From contig OY987247.1 in the NCBI GenBank assembly GCA_963920765.1, forward strand, positions 17,084,471-17,148,470: DNA of 64,000 bases, in the 5' to 3' direction. The stretch's first letter is position 1, and every line of letters begins with the position of its first letter. The translations under genes and the position numbers were made by a program. Below are positions 24,130-35,509 of the stretch, piece after piece. The DNA is from Ulota crispa. Taxonomy: Eukaryota > Streptophyta > Bryopsida > Orthotrichales > Orthotrichaceae. Below the pieces are notes generated by a model. It was not told the origin of the DNA. It did not search any database and saw nothing but the letters and a program-made list of their open reading frames with translations.

Positions 24130-24433
24130 CACCAAATAATGCATTTAGGTTGCCTCAACAATCACGTTGCCTTATCATGAAAAGTTACCTCAAGATGCAT
24201 AGCATGGCCACTTGGAGACACACGTAACTCTTTAGATATTAGGATTTCACATGGTTTACAATATAGACATTGCTAATTTGACTTTTTGTAGCTCTTTTGT
24301 TGTTGTCAAGGTCTTCAAAAGTTGCTTATTGCAATAATTATTGCTGAAATTTATTGTACCACCAATAAGTATTTAAATAGTGTGAAATATCAAGAAACTA
24401 GTGTTGAGGCTACCTAAATGCAGTATTTCAATG
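24130..24433. mobile_element. TA-flanked MITE (CACCAAATAG family), abutting copy
   Basis: It begins CACCAAATAATGCATTTAGG immediately after the TA that closes the previous element. It ends in a degraded inverted end (...CAGTATTTCAATG, TA). The interior matches 19913-20197 in the same direction, including ctctttagatattagga. The two adjacent elements share a single TA. Confidence 0.78.
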
Positions 24434-24460
24434 TAGCTTTTGAGGGTTTCCATTGCATTG

Positions 24461-25284
24461 GTTAGAGCCAATTCCCACGGACTCTCTTGGACCCTATCCA
24501 GGAGCCCTCTGCCATTTTCCATGCCAGCATAAACTACCCTAGAGGTCTAGGATCAGGGTCTAGCCTCTGATCCTGTTTTTCAGGCTTTGCTGGGTTGGAA
24601 GGCCTGCACCCCCACTTTTACAAAAATTTTACAAATATATCCACTTAAGGACCAACGTGGAATTGTTTTTATACTTGTACTCTTTTCTTCTCAACACCAG
24701 GCCCTTCGGTGCTTTCCATGGAAAACTTTGTGAAGCAATGTGCAGGAAAAACCGGCTACTAGTTCATTGTTAGCTAGTGGAAGTGGGAAAAAAACCAATT
24801 GCATTTTGAAATTGCTGGCAAATGCCAATTAGATTTTACTAAAAAAATCTAAATATAATAAAATACTATGTAAACTTAGAAATATATCTAGCACAATTCG
24901 GTAAAAAATCGATTGAGTACAAAAAATACCACTTTTTAGTTGTGAAGTCCAAAAAATTTCTCGAACACTGCTGCAGGTTCTAGGCCCCCAAGAGCAATGG
25001 ATAGGAAGTGTTGGCATTTAGTTACAAGTTAGCCAATTGATTTTGAGAATCGCCAAATTGAATTCAAATGTTTAGGAAAAAAAACTAACCATTTTAGAGG
25101 AAAAAAAGATAATATTCCTTATTTTCTATAAGCTTAGCTGGGAGTATACTCTAGATAACCGATTGGCCCAAGAGAATGTAGGATATTAGCAGGTTAAGCT
25201 AAAAAAAACTTCTCGGACTGTGCCCGAGAGCCTCTGATTCCAATCTAGGTGCTGGACGTCCAGGGAGCCCATGGAAACTGACCC
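24461..25284. repeat. Possible degenerate inverted-repeat element
   Basis: The left segment (ccaattcccacggactctct around 24468) and the reverse complement of the right segment (cagtttccatgggctccctg around 25280) are similar over about 35 bp. No target duplication was found and the interior is not coding, so the call is tentative. Confidence 0.35.
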
Positions 25285-25408
25285 TTATTAGGGCCTCCTT
25301 CCATGTGAGGGGGGTCATTGATTAATCTATATTAAGCCCTCCAATTATTGGTCAGATGGGTGTTCTAGAAAATGGAACCCCCATCTAATCGATAATTGGT
25401 GGGCTTAA

Positions 25409-25638
25409 CCCTTAAGCGCCCCAACAAGAGGATCTTATCGTTGGGGCCTACAACTTTATCTCTCTTTTTCTCCCAATTGGTACGGTGAAAACAATTGAGG
25501 TTAGTCCCCATCAGCAGAGAAGGTAGTCCTTTTTCGAATCCTACGGTCACTTTTTTTGGATGTAATTTTCCAAGCCGCGGTGGCCATTAAACTCTCCATT
25601 TTCTCCTAAATCTTAAAATAACTCTAGGCGCTCAGGGG
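25409..25638. mobile_element. Small TTAA-flanked element nested in the TTA MITE
   Basis: Left end TTAA (25405-25408) then CCCTTAAGCGCC; right end GGCGCTCAGGGG then TTAA (25639-25642). The size is 230 bp, non-coding. Its right TTAA is shared with the next element. Confidence 0.75.
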
Positions 25639-25642
25639 TTAA

Positions 25643-25888
25643 TCCCTAAAAGATGTTGCTGTTTTGTATACAGACTCTCAAGTTGTATACAGATGGGGTA
25701 TTTGGATAGCACATGAACCCCATTTGAGTTGTAAGTTTCAAGCCAAGTCATAAACAAACTACTTGTTAACTAGGATTTTTTGGGGAATTTTTAATATTTG
25801 TCATATAGTCATTGCTTTAAGTACTAAATGGTTCTTGGACAAGTACAAACAACACTCAACACTTTTGGTAGGCAACATCCTTTAGGGG
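25643..25888. mobile_element. Second small TTAA element abutting the previous one
   Basis: It starts directly after the shared TTAA with TCCCTAAAAGATGTTGC and ends GCAACATCCTTTAGGGG then TTAA (25889-25892). The terminal repeats agree over about 16 bp. The size is 246 bp, non-coding. Confidence 0.75.
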
Positions 25889-25935
25889 TTAATATAGATT
25901 AACCGAGGACCCCCTCACATGGAAGGAGGCCCTTA

Positions 25936-27244
25936 GGTGTGACAAGAGACGATAGAGAGCCGTGAGACTGTGAGAGTGTGATGCCTTTTTCCTGGCGGAG
26001 GAATCTACAGGGAATCAATAGAGAATTCAGATGGAATCTAGAGGGAATCGAGGCCGGCGGTGCCGCCGAGATTGAGGACCTCACAACACAAGGCCGAGCT
26101 GACCAGAGTCACCAGATGCAGCGCCGCACTCCTCGCTCGCCTCTTCTTCTTCTCCTTTTTTTTCGTTTTTCTTTTTGCTGGCCAAAGTTCCGCCGTTTCA
26201 GCGATGCTCATCGCTACAACGCGGCTGCGCCTTCTGTCACGATGTTTCACGATACCGCCACCATTCCGGAACCCTGGCCATGGCCGGATCGGAGTCGTCG
26301 TTCCACATCTTCGTTGCACTTGCGGTCGAATTTGACTTGAGCGTCAAGGCACGAGCAGCCTCGAGGAATGCCAAAGCCAAGCTAAGTTAAGCTACGTTAC
26401 GCTCCCGCGATCTTTTTCCAGTTGCATGCTTCTTCAATTGCAACAACAACGTCCCGGAACAACGCCATATCCACGTTCGATCGCTATATTGCCGGATCAC
26501 GGAGCTCATTCCTTTCGTCAGCTTTTGGTGTAGAATGAAAGCTCTGTCCTTATTAATCAACCGGCGTTGAAAATGTCAATGGTGTAGTTTTTAGAGTTTT
26601 TTAGAGTTTTGTAGAATTTTGAGCGGTTTTTAAACAGCGGGAGCAACGTTGCGGATGAGCTCGAAAGGATTTGGTACAGTTTCGTCGATTTCTTTAAGTG
26701 AGAGGGAGATTGCGGCTCTTGTGTAGCTTGGAGAATTTTTGCGTTGGAGATTTTTAGTAAGAGCGAGAGGAAAGAATAGCGTCTTCTTCGCATCTTGTGT
26801 GAGCATTTGCCGTGATTTGTTTAAAATTGTCAACATGAAGACGGGGACGGGAGACGGAATAGCGCGAGTGCGAAGTTTTAGTCGCGAGATAAATTGCAAC
26901 TCGAGTGTTGGAAAAATGTTCGTTATTAGTTCGCGAGTTCGATCACCTTGTGGTCAGATCTATCGATGACGGAGTGGAGCTTTCTTTTGTCGATTTAGTG
27001 CGTAAAAGATTTTGAATTGCTATAAATTTATGGACTGATTTTCTGGATGTAACCTGAGACTACGGTAGCACTTCAGTTTCGTAGTTTTAATTAGTTGTGA
27101 GCGATTTTAGTGAGATTTTGGCTGTTTAGTGGCGTAGCGGTCTTGCTATTGCGCTTTGGAGTTTTTTAAAAGAAAGATCGTGAAGAAAAGAAGAGCTCGT
27201 CGCTACGATTCTAGGCGCGGCTGGTGGACAATTGGATTTCAGGG
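25936..27244 (+). promoter_or_regulatory. Upstream region and long probable 5' leader of the GRAS gene
   Basis: GC content rises from about 25980 and stays moderate up to the start codon, as expected for promoter plus leader. A pyrimidine-rich tract lies at 26130-26180. The open frames here (up to 120 codons, both strands) have no recognisable domain and overlap one another. In-frame stops, the nearest at 27212-27214, separate this region from the GRAS start. Confidence 0.45.
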
Positions 27245-30200
27245 ATGCTAGGAAATAGTAGGCCAAACGGACTTTCTCAAAGAAATTGTGCTGAAATTTC
27301 GCCACTGGAGACTCTGCTGCAGCAAGCATGGCTTCAGTCTCACCAAAACAAAGTGCGAAGGCACATTTCGTCGGCTCCCCCGTTGACCGATGCTTCGGTT
27401 GGAAGAGTTGTCTCATCGCCGGCGCAGTCGAGGATTGGATCTTCTCCGTCAGGTGAACAAGAAGAGGCAGAGAGTTTTTACTTTCACAAGGCGAGACTGG
27501 ATGCGTCAACGATGCTTGTATCGAGGTTTGCACTTCCGCAGTTGAAATGTTACTCCGAGAAGACATATATCCCGCGATCGGTTTCTGTGGTGCAATGGAC
27601 ATACAGAGTGCCAAGCGCCAATCAAGGCTGGTCACCACCGTTGAAATCGCTGGAAGGCTCCCCTTTCCAATCCAGCGAAAATCCGTCATGTAATGTCGTG
27701 CGTTCACTCAGCACCACCGAATCTGTAGATAGTAGCACCAGCTCGGTCGATTCTGAAGAAGCGACAGAGACCTTGCCGAGTAGCTTTCCCACAGGCAACT
27801 TCATCAACGACCACTTGGAAAATGACAAACCTGTGCTTCACGAAACAAGTGCTGACAAGGCTATGGCGAGGGAGATTGCTGGTTTGATTAGCCGGGAATC
27901 TTCAGTCGATTCAGAGGCATCAGATGTTTTAGATTACAAGAGTTGCTGGGTGGACTACGAACCTTATCGGACGGAAGCTGAAATGGACATGCTTGAAAAT
28001 AGTAGTGCTTATCAAGCTATGGCGAAGGAGATTGCTGAACTCATTTCTCCGAATCCTACCGTGCTTACCAGTGGTACGGCCGCGCTCTCAGGCGATGAGA
28101 TCTGCGTCAGAGGGGATTTCAGACCAACCGAAGAATTGGCCGCTCGGAAGATGATGGAGGCTTACGCTACTTTACTCAGCAATCACATTAGTGATTTGTC
28201 GATCAATTCTGACGTTGCTAAATCCGAGACGTATGTCTTGTTCAAGCAGCGGACCGCTGAGGCCGATTCGATTTTAACTTATATCGATGAAGATTGGAAA
28301 ATTTACTTGCAAAGTATCAACCAGAATTTTACACCAACTTCAAGTTTTGATTTTAATGAGCTTCTTTGTGGCGGAGTAGGAGGGTCGAGAGTGTCGGCGG
28401 CCAGTGCTGTTGCCTCCTGCGGTAGTCTGACGGAATTGCTCTACAGGTATGGTCATTCTCTAGCCGTTGTCCAATTATTTGCTTGCTTAAGCCAAGAGGA
28501 AAGTTTGGGCGAAGAGGGAGGTGAACACCGTTGAGCCATGTTTTTAACAGACAAGTAGCATGAATAATAATATAAATTGGTTTTTAAAATCTCGTTCTAT
28601 GCACATTATGCTGCAGGTGTGCACTTGCTGTGAGTCAGGGCAACGTAAGAGATGCGACTAGTTTGTTATCCAAACTGCGGCACAGCTCATCAGCCTATGG
28701 AAATGCTACACAACGCATGGCGCATTATTTCATGGAAGCTCTGGTCAGTTGACTTTGTGTTTATGATAAAATGTGCGGTACAGTAGTAATTCTCAATCAA
28801 AATCGTTCAGGAGAATTTAGATTATTTCCCCAGGTGCCCTTCTTTCAGCATCTGATAAAATTTGAGTTCAAGTTTTTTAACAGAAAAACTTCTTCGAGGT
28901 TATTAGAACTGAAGTGTAGCATGGTCATTTTCGTCTTCTGGGACAACTGTTTTTATTTTCGCTCATACGTTTGAGAATGAAGACTCACTTGACAATACGT
29001 AGTTGAGCAACTTCTTCTCTTTCATGCGAGACACATCAAACTGTTTTACGCCATCGGCCAGTAGGTTAGCAGGTGTTTGAGAGAGTGCTGATAGATCTCC
29101 GTTGGCAGTTTCAACCTATTAAGTAAGCTTTGGTGATATTTTCTGCCTGCAGGTTGCAAAATTATCCGGGACCGGTGAAAAGCTTTATGCCGCTATCACC
29201 AATAACTGTCCTTCTGCTGCGATTGTATTTAAAGCAATTCGCCTTTACACCGAGAACTGTCCGTTCCTCAAACTTGGTCACTTTTTCACAGTTAAATCGC
29301 TGCTAGATGCCTTTGAAGGAGCAACTCGTGTCCATGTGATATTCTATGGAATAAGCTATGGAGTCGAATTTCCAAGCCTCATGCAACAGCTGAAGCGAAG
29401 GCCAGGAGGACCGCCCCACCTTCGTATAACAGGTATTGCCCGACGCTCCACACGCAGCAGCTATTTGACGTCAACTTTGGACTTCCGACCTTCTGTTAGT
29501 GTGCATTCTGTGAAGCTCATAGGTTCATTCTTGTCATGTTCAAGTAAATCAGCATTCCGATGTACTGGGCCGAATCTCGTAATAAGCTGTTGTGTGTGAT
29601 GGCAGGCATTGATTATCCTTATCCAGGAGATGATCCCTGCTTTAAAATAAATGAAACGGGGCGTAGGCTGGAAGCTTTTGCGGAGCAGTGGGGAGTACCA
29701 TTTGAGTTTGTTCCTTTGGCTGGATGTTGGGAATCAATCACGGCTAGGGATATGAACTTGAGAGACGATGAAGTACTTGCAGTTTGCAGCGATAAGCTAC
29801 ATACTCTTCTTGATGAGTCTGTGATGGCCACAAGCCCTCGCGAAGTTCTGCTGAGAAGGATTCGAAGTATGAATCCCAAGGTACATATCTGAGGTCACAA
29901 TCAGCATATCAGTTTCTAATTCTTTTATGAGCATCCCTGCATCTGGCATCTCGCATGGACTTGCCTAACGATGATACTGGAAGTAGCTATTGTTTGGCGA
30001 CATGTTTCTTATTGGTTTCTTAGTATTGCATTTGGGACAGCCGCTTTCGGTTCATTAATGTAGGATTAAGTTAATCATATTTCAATTGTGCAGGTATTCG
30101 TCATTGTGGGGCCGAATGCAGGGGTGAATGCTCCGTTCTTCATGACCCGCTTTCGGGAGAGTGTTAAGTACTTCTCTGCAATATTTGAAGGGTTGGAACT

Positions 30201-30537
30201 ATCGATGCCTCCTGATGACCCAGACCGAGTGTTGGTTGAAAAGGAAATTTTTGGTGTAGAAATTATGAACGTCGTTGCATGTGACGGGCAAACGAGAGTG
30301 CTACGGGCAGAGCCATACAGGCAATGGCAGAACCGATTGCAACGAGCAGGCTTTGCTCAATTACCGTTTAAGGACATAGTCAAGTCCAAGGTCAAAGCCA
30401 TGATGGCTGCCTTTCACAAAGACTACGGGCTCTGTAAAGACGATGGCTGGTTTCTGATGGGAATAGGAAATCAGGTCGTCAAATTTTGTTCGGCCTGGGA
30501 GCCTAGGAAATCTCAAAATTTGCACCCATTCTTGTAA
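27245..30537 (+). CDS. GRAS-domain transcription regulator, LISCL (SCL9/14/33-like) type, divergent
   Basis: Predicted 775 aa in five exons: 27245-28446, 28617-28743, 29153-29432, 29606-29880, 30094-30537. The first 390 aa are acidic, serine-rich and probably disordered, with a repeated motif AMA(R/K)EIA(G/E)LIS at aa about 206-215 and 257-266. The GRAS domain follows: leucine-rich region LTELLYRCALAVSQG (aa about 395), a short-core motif HYFMEALVAKLSGTG, the VHIID position VHVIFYGISYG (aa 503-513), RPGGPPHLRITGIDYP, NAPFFMTRFRE, QWQNRLQRAGF and the closing SAW (aa 761-763). GRAS proteins are nuclear co-regulators. Several hallmark residues differ: Asp of VHIID is Phe, RVER is RVLR, and the usual Trp before the SAW strand is missing (LMGIGNQ). 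The start is the first in-frame ATG after the stop at 27212. Four introns are unusual for LISCL genes of seed plants. Confidence 0.9.
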
Positions 30538-32870
30538 TTATTTGTTGCTTTTAGTTCATCCCGGTCGTATAGAAAGGAGTTGCAGCGCTTCTGGGAGCCA
30601 TCAGGTCATACCCTACCAATATCAGGAGCAGAAGTGACTATTTTCTACAGCCTGCATATGTCACATACGAATTGTCGCTGATTTTTTGGATTTCAAGCCT
30701 ATGCCTTTTCAGATTTTTCTGGTTCGGTGCTTAGCGTGCAGCAAATCTCCAGCATCTCCTCTCAAAGCTAATCAGCCATCATGGTACGCACTCCCCGACC
30801 ATTAAAAATCCAACTCGTCCTGTGAGTAACAGGGTATTGCTAAACTTGTTTCACTATGTGCTCTTATTACCCTGTCCTACAAAGTCAGTCTCCGTGTGGC
30901 TGGGTTGACCCAGTTATGTGCAGTCATCTCTCAACAAAGCACACATAATATTAATTTTTTTTCTCTTACAATCTCAGAGCTTGATAACTTGATGATTCTT
31001 GTGCAGGTTACTCAGAATCTCCAGTTTCAGATACCGCTGGGCAATGAAGAACGGTGGAAGTGATATTCTGCGCTGCATATTACAAATTCTGGTATTTCCG
31101 CTTTCATCGTAGTTCCAACATGCGGTGATCTGTTGATACTGAACCTCTGAGCCAATAGGGTTGATGTTATGTGCCAATGTGCTGCTCTATTCAGAGGTGA
31201 AGCCTACAAGTATTTTTCACGAGTAACGTCTACTTCATGCTTTTTTAACACAGGAATTTGTCCAACCTTAACTTTTATGGGTACCTGCTTCACGATTATT
31301 CAACCGATCGTCACTAAAGCAACATGCCTTGCTGAAGAGCAGATCGTATTCATGACTAACCCTCTTCAATGCCTGGGAATGGGTTATTTCATATACCTTA
31401 AGTATCTCTGTAGCAATCTCCTAACAAGAAAAATTCTAAATTTCAAACTCGTACACGTCGTTGATCAAATTTATCTGAGGCGGTGACCCCTTTATCTTGG
31501 ATGTCCTTATGCTTTGGGTCATTAAAAAAGTGAATGTTACCAACAAGTACACATGTAGTGTACATGAATACATGATATCAAAGCCTACCTATTGTTTTAC
31601 TCCTTTGTAAGGAAGACTTTGAAGATTCATAATTTACTTGTACAGTATCTAAACATTAGGTAACATAAATATTACAATACGTATTATGGTACACTAAATT
31701 AATTCAGAATCGAAGATTAAACCAACATTTGAGCAAGTCCATTTTAACTAGAGAAAAATCATTTCTGATGACAATTAAACCATGTAATTTGTTATAGAAC
31801 TTTACTTCCTTTTGGTTAGTTTTTCTTTGCGTGAATTTCATTTCTTTCCAGTGATAGCCAAAGTAAGTCTAGTAGAAATATAATGGCTTGATTTGGATAC
31901 AAAGATGAAATTTCCTTATAACTGGATTTTTCTTAAATGTATAAAAATTCCTTCAATAAATTTTGGCTGAGAATTAGCTACCATCACTTTTTACTACCAT
32001 TTTTTGGTTGATCTATTCATTTGGAATGTAGGCAAGAATTTTACTTTCCAAATAGGTTACCATAAAAACTCATAGCAAATTCAAGTTAATTCTAAATTTA
32101 TTTAACTCCTACTTGCCCAAGCCATTTTCACCAAAATGAGGGTTTTGGGAGACTTACAACTTTGATGCATCATATTTGAGTTAATTGGATGATCCACAGA
32201 AAGTGACTATTGAAAATAGTAGAACACCTACTTCGAAAATGGTTAGCAAATTTTAGGAACAATGGATTGTAGAAGATAGGAGATTAGAACATTTGATCAA
32301 ACATGTGATGATAAAATCTCATTTTTTGGCAAATAGTTGATGTTTAATGATTTTTACAAAATTCTATAAGCCTCTAATTCATCTCAATTTTGGTGAGTAG
32401 CAAGATTAGATGTGAATGAACTTTCTTGCAAATTATTGAAAATTTTACTTCTTTTTATGTTAAGTTTTAGGGCTTCAAACTACTAATGCACAAAAAACAA
32501 TGATTGACACAATTGGTGAGGGTTGCCACAACAAGGGTTTAGAACATGCTTGAATCCTTGTTGAATATTTTCTCACTACCACAAAGCACACAAAGAAGCT
32601 TGCAAGGGATATTGACCGGTTGCAGCTTGTAAGATGTTGCTTGCCACCACACCTCATATGATGTTTCACCCAATTGAGGCTCTTGAGACACTTGTACAAC
32701 ATTTGCTTCCCTTGTCATTACTCCATTTGCATGGACCACTTGAATGCCTTCATAATTGTGGTTTATAGCAAGATTAAAAAATTAGATCTAGTGCCTCAAA
32801 GAAGCCTCTAAAATCATGTGAGATCTAAAATCATTAGAGGACACTTTTGGTTCTTTGGGGCATTCAGGGG
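30538..32870. other. 3' flank of GRAS gene and AT-rich intergenic DNA
   Basis: About 30538-31100 may be 3' UTR, possibly spliced. Beyond that the DNA is AT-rich with no recognisable gene. A terminus of a TTAA element of another subfamily (GGCATTCAGGGG then TTAA) ends at 32870; its left partner was not found. Confidence 0.5.
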
Positions 32871-32874
32871 TTAA

Positions 32875-33234
32875 CCCCTAAATGTCACGGAGGACAAAAA
32901 ACTTCCTCCGGCTTTGAAAAAAGATTATGTGATTCAAAAAAAAGTCGTTTTTCATCTAATTTTTTTCAAAAGTGACCATAAACACATGATCCATCATGGA
33001 AGACAAAAAAATTACCTCTTGAGATGCATTCATTTTTTTTTGTAACCCAAATTGTGATAAGATTTAGAAACATGGTGTTACCTCCCAAGTTGCCCTTCTT
33101 ACGATTTTCATGAGGGCACCATGCACTGTTAACTTTTCCAACTTTTTGAAGCAATACTACTGGTGCCCATGTGCAAAACACTGTAGACTGCTACAAGCAA
33201 GGCAAGCCACGGTGATCCATCCGTCCTTTAAGGG
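32875..33234. mobile_element. TTAA-flanked element, 360 bp
   Basis: The ends are TTAA (32871-32874) CCCCTAAATG and CCTTTAAGGG TTAA (33235-33238). It is non-coding. The reverse complement resembles 49828-50185 over most of its length, for example gcttcaaaaa, cccatgaaaat and tccatgatg blocks in the same order. This second copy confirms the element limits. Confidence 0.75.
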
Positions 33235-33238
33235 TTAA

Positions 33239-34601
33239 CAATCTCTATAATACCTATCACCAAATGTGTATTTATACCAAAAAAATTCAATCTTTAAAAG
33301 TGATGAGAAGCCTCTAAACTGGGGTCCTTAATTTTTAATAGACGAAGTAAAACCCATTAGAAGAAACTTTGTTCCACAAAGCTATATTGTTTCATCATGA
33401 TCTTTAACCCCTACATGTTGAGCCTATTTTCATGAGATTCAACTTTTAGAATCTTTAGTTTGTAAGAGCCATATTGAAATTGAACTTGGATTAATTGCTT
33501 TTACTTTTCTCTATAGTTGGAGATGGCATCACATGTTCTTTGCAAATCATAAGGATTTCAGATTTTATTGTGAAAATTTGAAATGATTACAAACTCTTGC
33601 AAAAAAAAAAGTGAATGAATTCTTTCATCAAGTATAAATAAAGCTCAATATCTTTGAAAAGTTCACCATGGGTGTACATTATAATGCGAATAACTGTGGA
33701 GTTCACCCAATTTATTGTATTGTACTATAGTTGAAAAATTATCAGTCATTCGCAATAGACCTAAAGATCAAATTGCAGTGTAATTTCCAAAATTTGGAAG
33801 TTTTCAAACTTTTAAGTTGAGGTAGAAACTCGATTAAAAAAGCGTCATTTTGTTAATTGGACTGAAAGTTAAAAGGTGTCAATTCTTAAAAAGTGTCAGT
33901 TTCGTGACCAACAAATCAAAACTAAAGCACGGAGATAGAAAGGGTAGAGTAAACTAAAAGACATCTTCTGTCATCAACATTGACATGTTTAGAAAAGCTT
34001 GTAGGTCCTAAATGAAGATCTTTTCATTAGCAAGAGTTATACACACATTGAAGAAATTCTTAGCAAATAGAATTAAATAAGAAACCATCACTTTTGTCAG
34101 GTAGTACCAATTTGTTCATCTTGATGCCACAAAATGGTTTTCTCAACATTTAGAGGTTGTAAAATGAAAATATCATTTATCTCAGTAATTGGCTTTTCTA
34201 GTTTTTGGGGAATGCTATGTTGCACAGGAATGCTATGTTGTGTGCAACAATCCAAAAACTTTGAGCAGTGAGCCTAAATTTTTGTCAAGATTTCACCTAT
34301 AACCATGTACATAGGGTCCTATAGTTGTGCATTTTAAAATTTCATCTCCTACAAAACTTGTTATTCTTTGAGAAACTTGCCATTCTTTTACTTCTTCCAT
34401 TGATTTTGAGCTCAAAATTGGTTCTTGTTCATAAAATCTTAGCTCACCACTCATGGCTCACTATATGCTCACAAAATAACGGTGTCCAATACATAATTGC
34501 TTTCAAGTTTTCTTCTTGTCAGATGGTTTTCACTACCAATGTCTACTCTAATTTAACTTATTAGTGTGTGCAATGCTAACATAGAACAAAATATACATTT
34601 T
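33239..34601. other. AT-rich intergenic DNA
   Basis: No gene is seen. A single left-type terminus of the TTAA family (TTAA CCCCTACATG) occurs at about 33403 without a matching right end, so it may be a truncated relic or chance. Confidence 0.5.
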
Positions 34602-34605
34602 TTAA

Positions 34606-35505
34606 CCCCTAAAGGATCAAGGCATTTTTTCTGTGAAAAACGCAGAAAACTGCCACTTTTGGGGGAAGCAAGTACAATTGTACGAATTTTTTTTATAGAA
34701 GAATCCAATTGTAAGATCTTATAGTAGACTACAAGAGGTACACTTGGTAATAAAATCAGCTTACACAAAAATGAGTGAGATATTTACATCTGAATTGCTA
34801 CAAAAAGTTTTTTTTGCTGTTGCCCAGAAATTTCAAAAGGCTTTCACCACTCTTAGATCAAAAAAATTACTCTACACAAAGTTGAGGTTTATTTATCCCA
34901 TGTAGGAGACCAAGTTAGGTATTTGTGGGAGAATTTTCAAATTGATTGGAACTATACAACACATGGGAAAAAATAGTAAGTAATAAGAAGTAGAGAATGT
35001 GTCAAAACACTAAATTGTTGAGAATTTAATTATTAAAATGAAAAATGCAAATCCCAATGGTTGTAATGTTGTGCTAAACAATCTACATCCTTTGGTTTTG
35101 TTTTTTTTCCAAAATAATGAAAATTAAGTAAAATAAAGGACTTCAAAGTTTATTTTAGAGTAGAGAATCTAAAACTGCTTGTAAACAAAAACTCCTCATA
35201 ACTTTCATCTCATCTATCAAAATTGAATGATTCAAAGCTCCCCGCTTCTATATAAGTCTAAAGAACCTACTTCAGGTTTTTATTTGAAAAAATTGAAATT
35301 TTTAAAGAAGTTTTTGGCTGCCCAAGGAGTAGCATTTTCCAGATTTTCATGCATAACTTCTTCAATAAATGTTGAAATGAAGAAAAAATTACATTCCCGC
35401 GTAGATTTTTGAATTCCTCACCTTCAATAAAAGTTTTAAAAATCACACAAAGTAGTTAGCCATAGGTACATGCCCGAAATCTCAAATGTCAGCCGAACAT
35501 GAAAG
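34606..35505. mobile_element. TTAA-flanked element, 900 bp, right end eroded
   Basis: Left end TTAA (34602-34605) then CCCCTAAAGGATCAAGG. The interior matches 1-837 and 22868-23782, including atccaattgtaagatctt and cataggtacatgcccgaaat. The right terminal repeat is decayed, but TTAA is present at 35506-35509 at the expected distance. Confidence 0.78.
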
Positions 35506-35509
35506 TTAA

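Larger units (their letters stand above)
25291..25932. mobile_element. Harbinger/Tourist-like MITE with TTA duplication
   Basis: Inverted repeats of about 45 bp start GGGCCTCCTTCCATGTGAGG. TTA lies on both sides (25288-25290 and 25933-25935), which is typical of PIF/Harbinger-type MITEs. The element holds two TTAA elements inside it (25409-25638 and 25643-25888), so it is the older host insertion. Confidence 0.85.

Noticed and set aside
25978..26390. Overlapping open frames of 71-120 codons on both strands
   Set aside because: Several frames are open at once because of local GC-rich, repeat-like composition. There is no conserved motif, and the region fits the leader of the GRAS gene.
27126..27707. 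193-codon antisense frame opposite the GRAS N-terminus
   Set aside because: It is the complement of the GRAS coding exon with no domain of its own.
29433..29600. Read-through of GRAS exon 3 into the following intron
   Set aside because: The open frame continues for about 55 codons but loses GRAS similarity. Splicing at 29432/29606 restores TGIDYP, as in the family.
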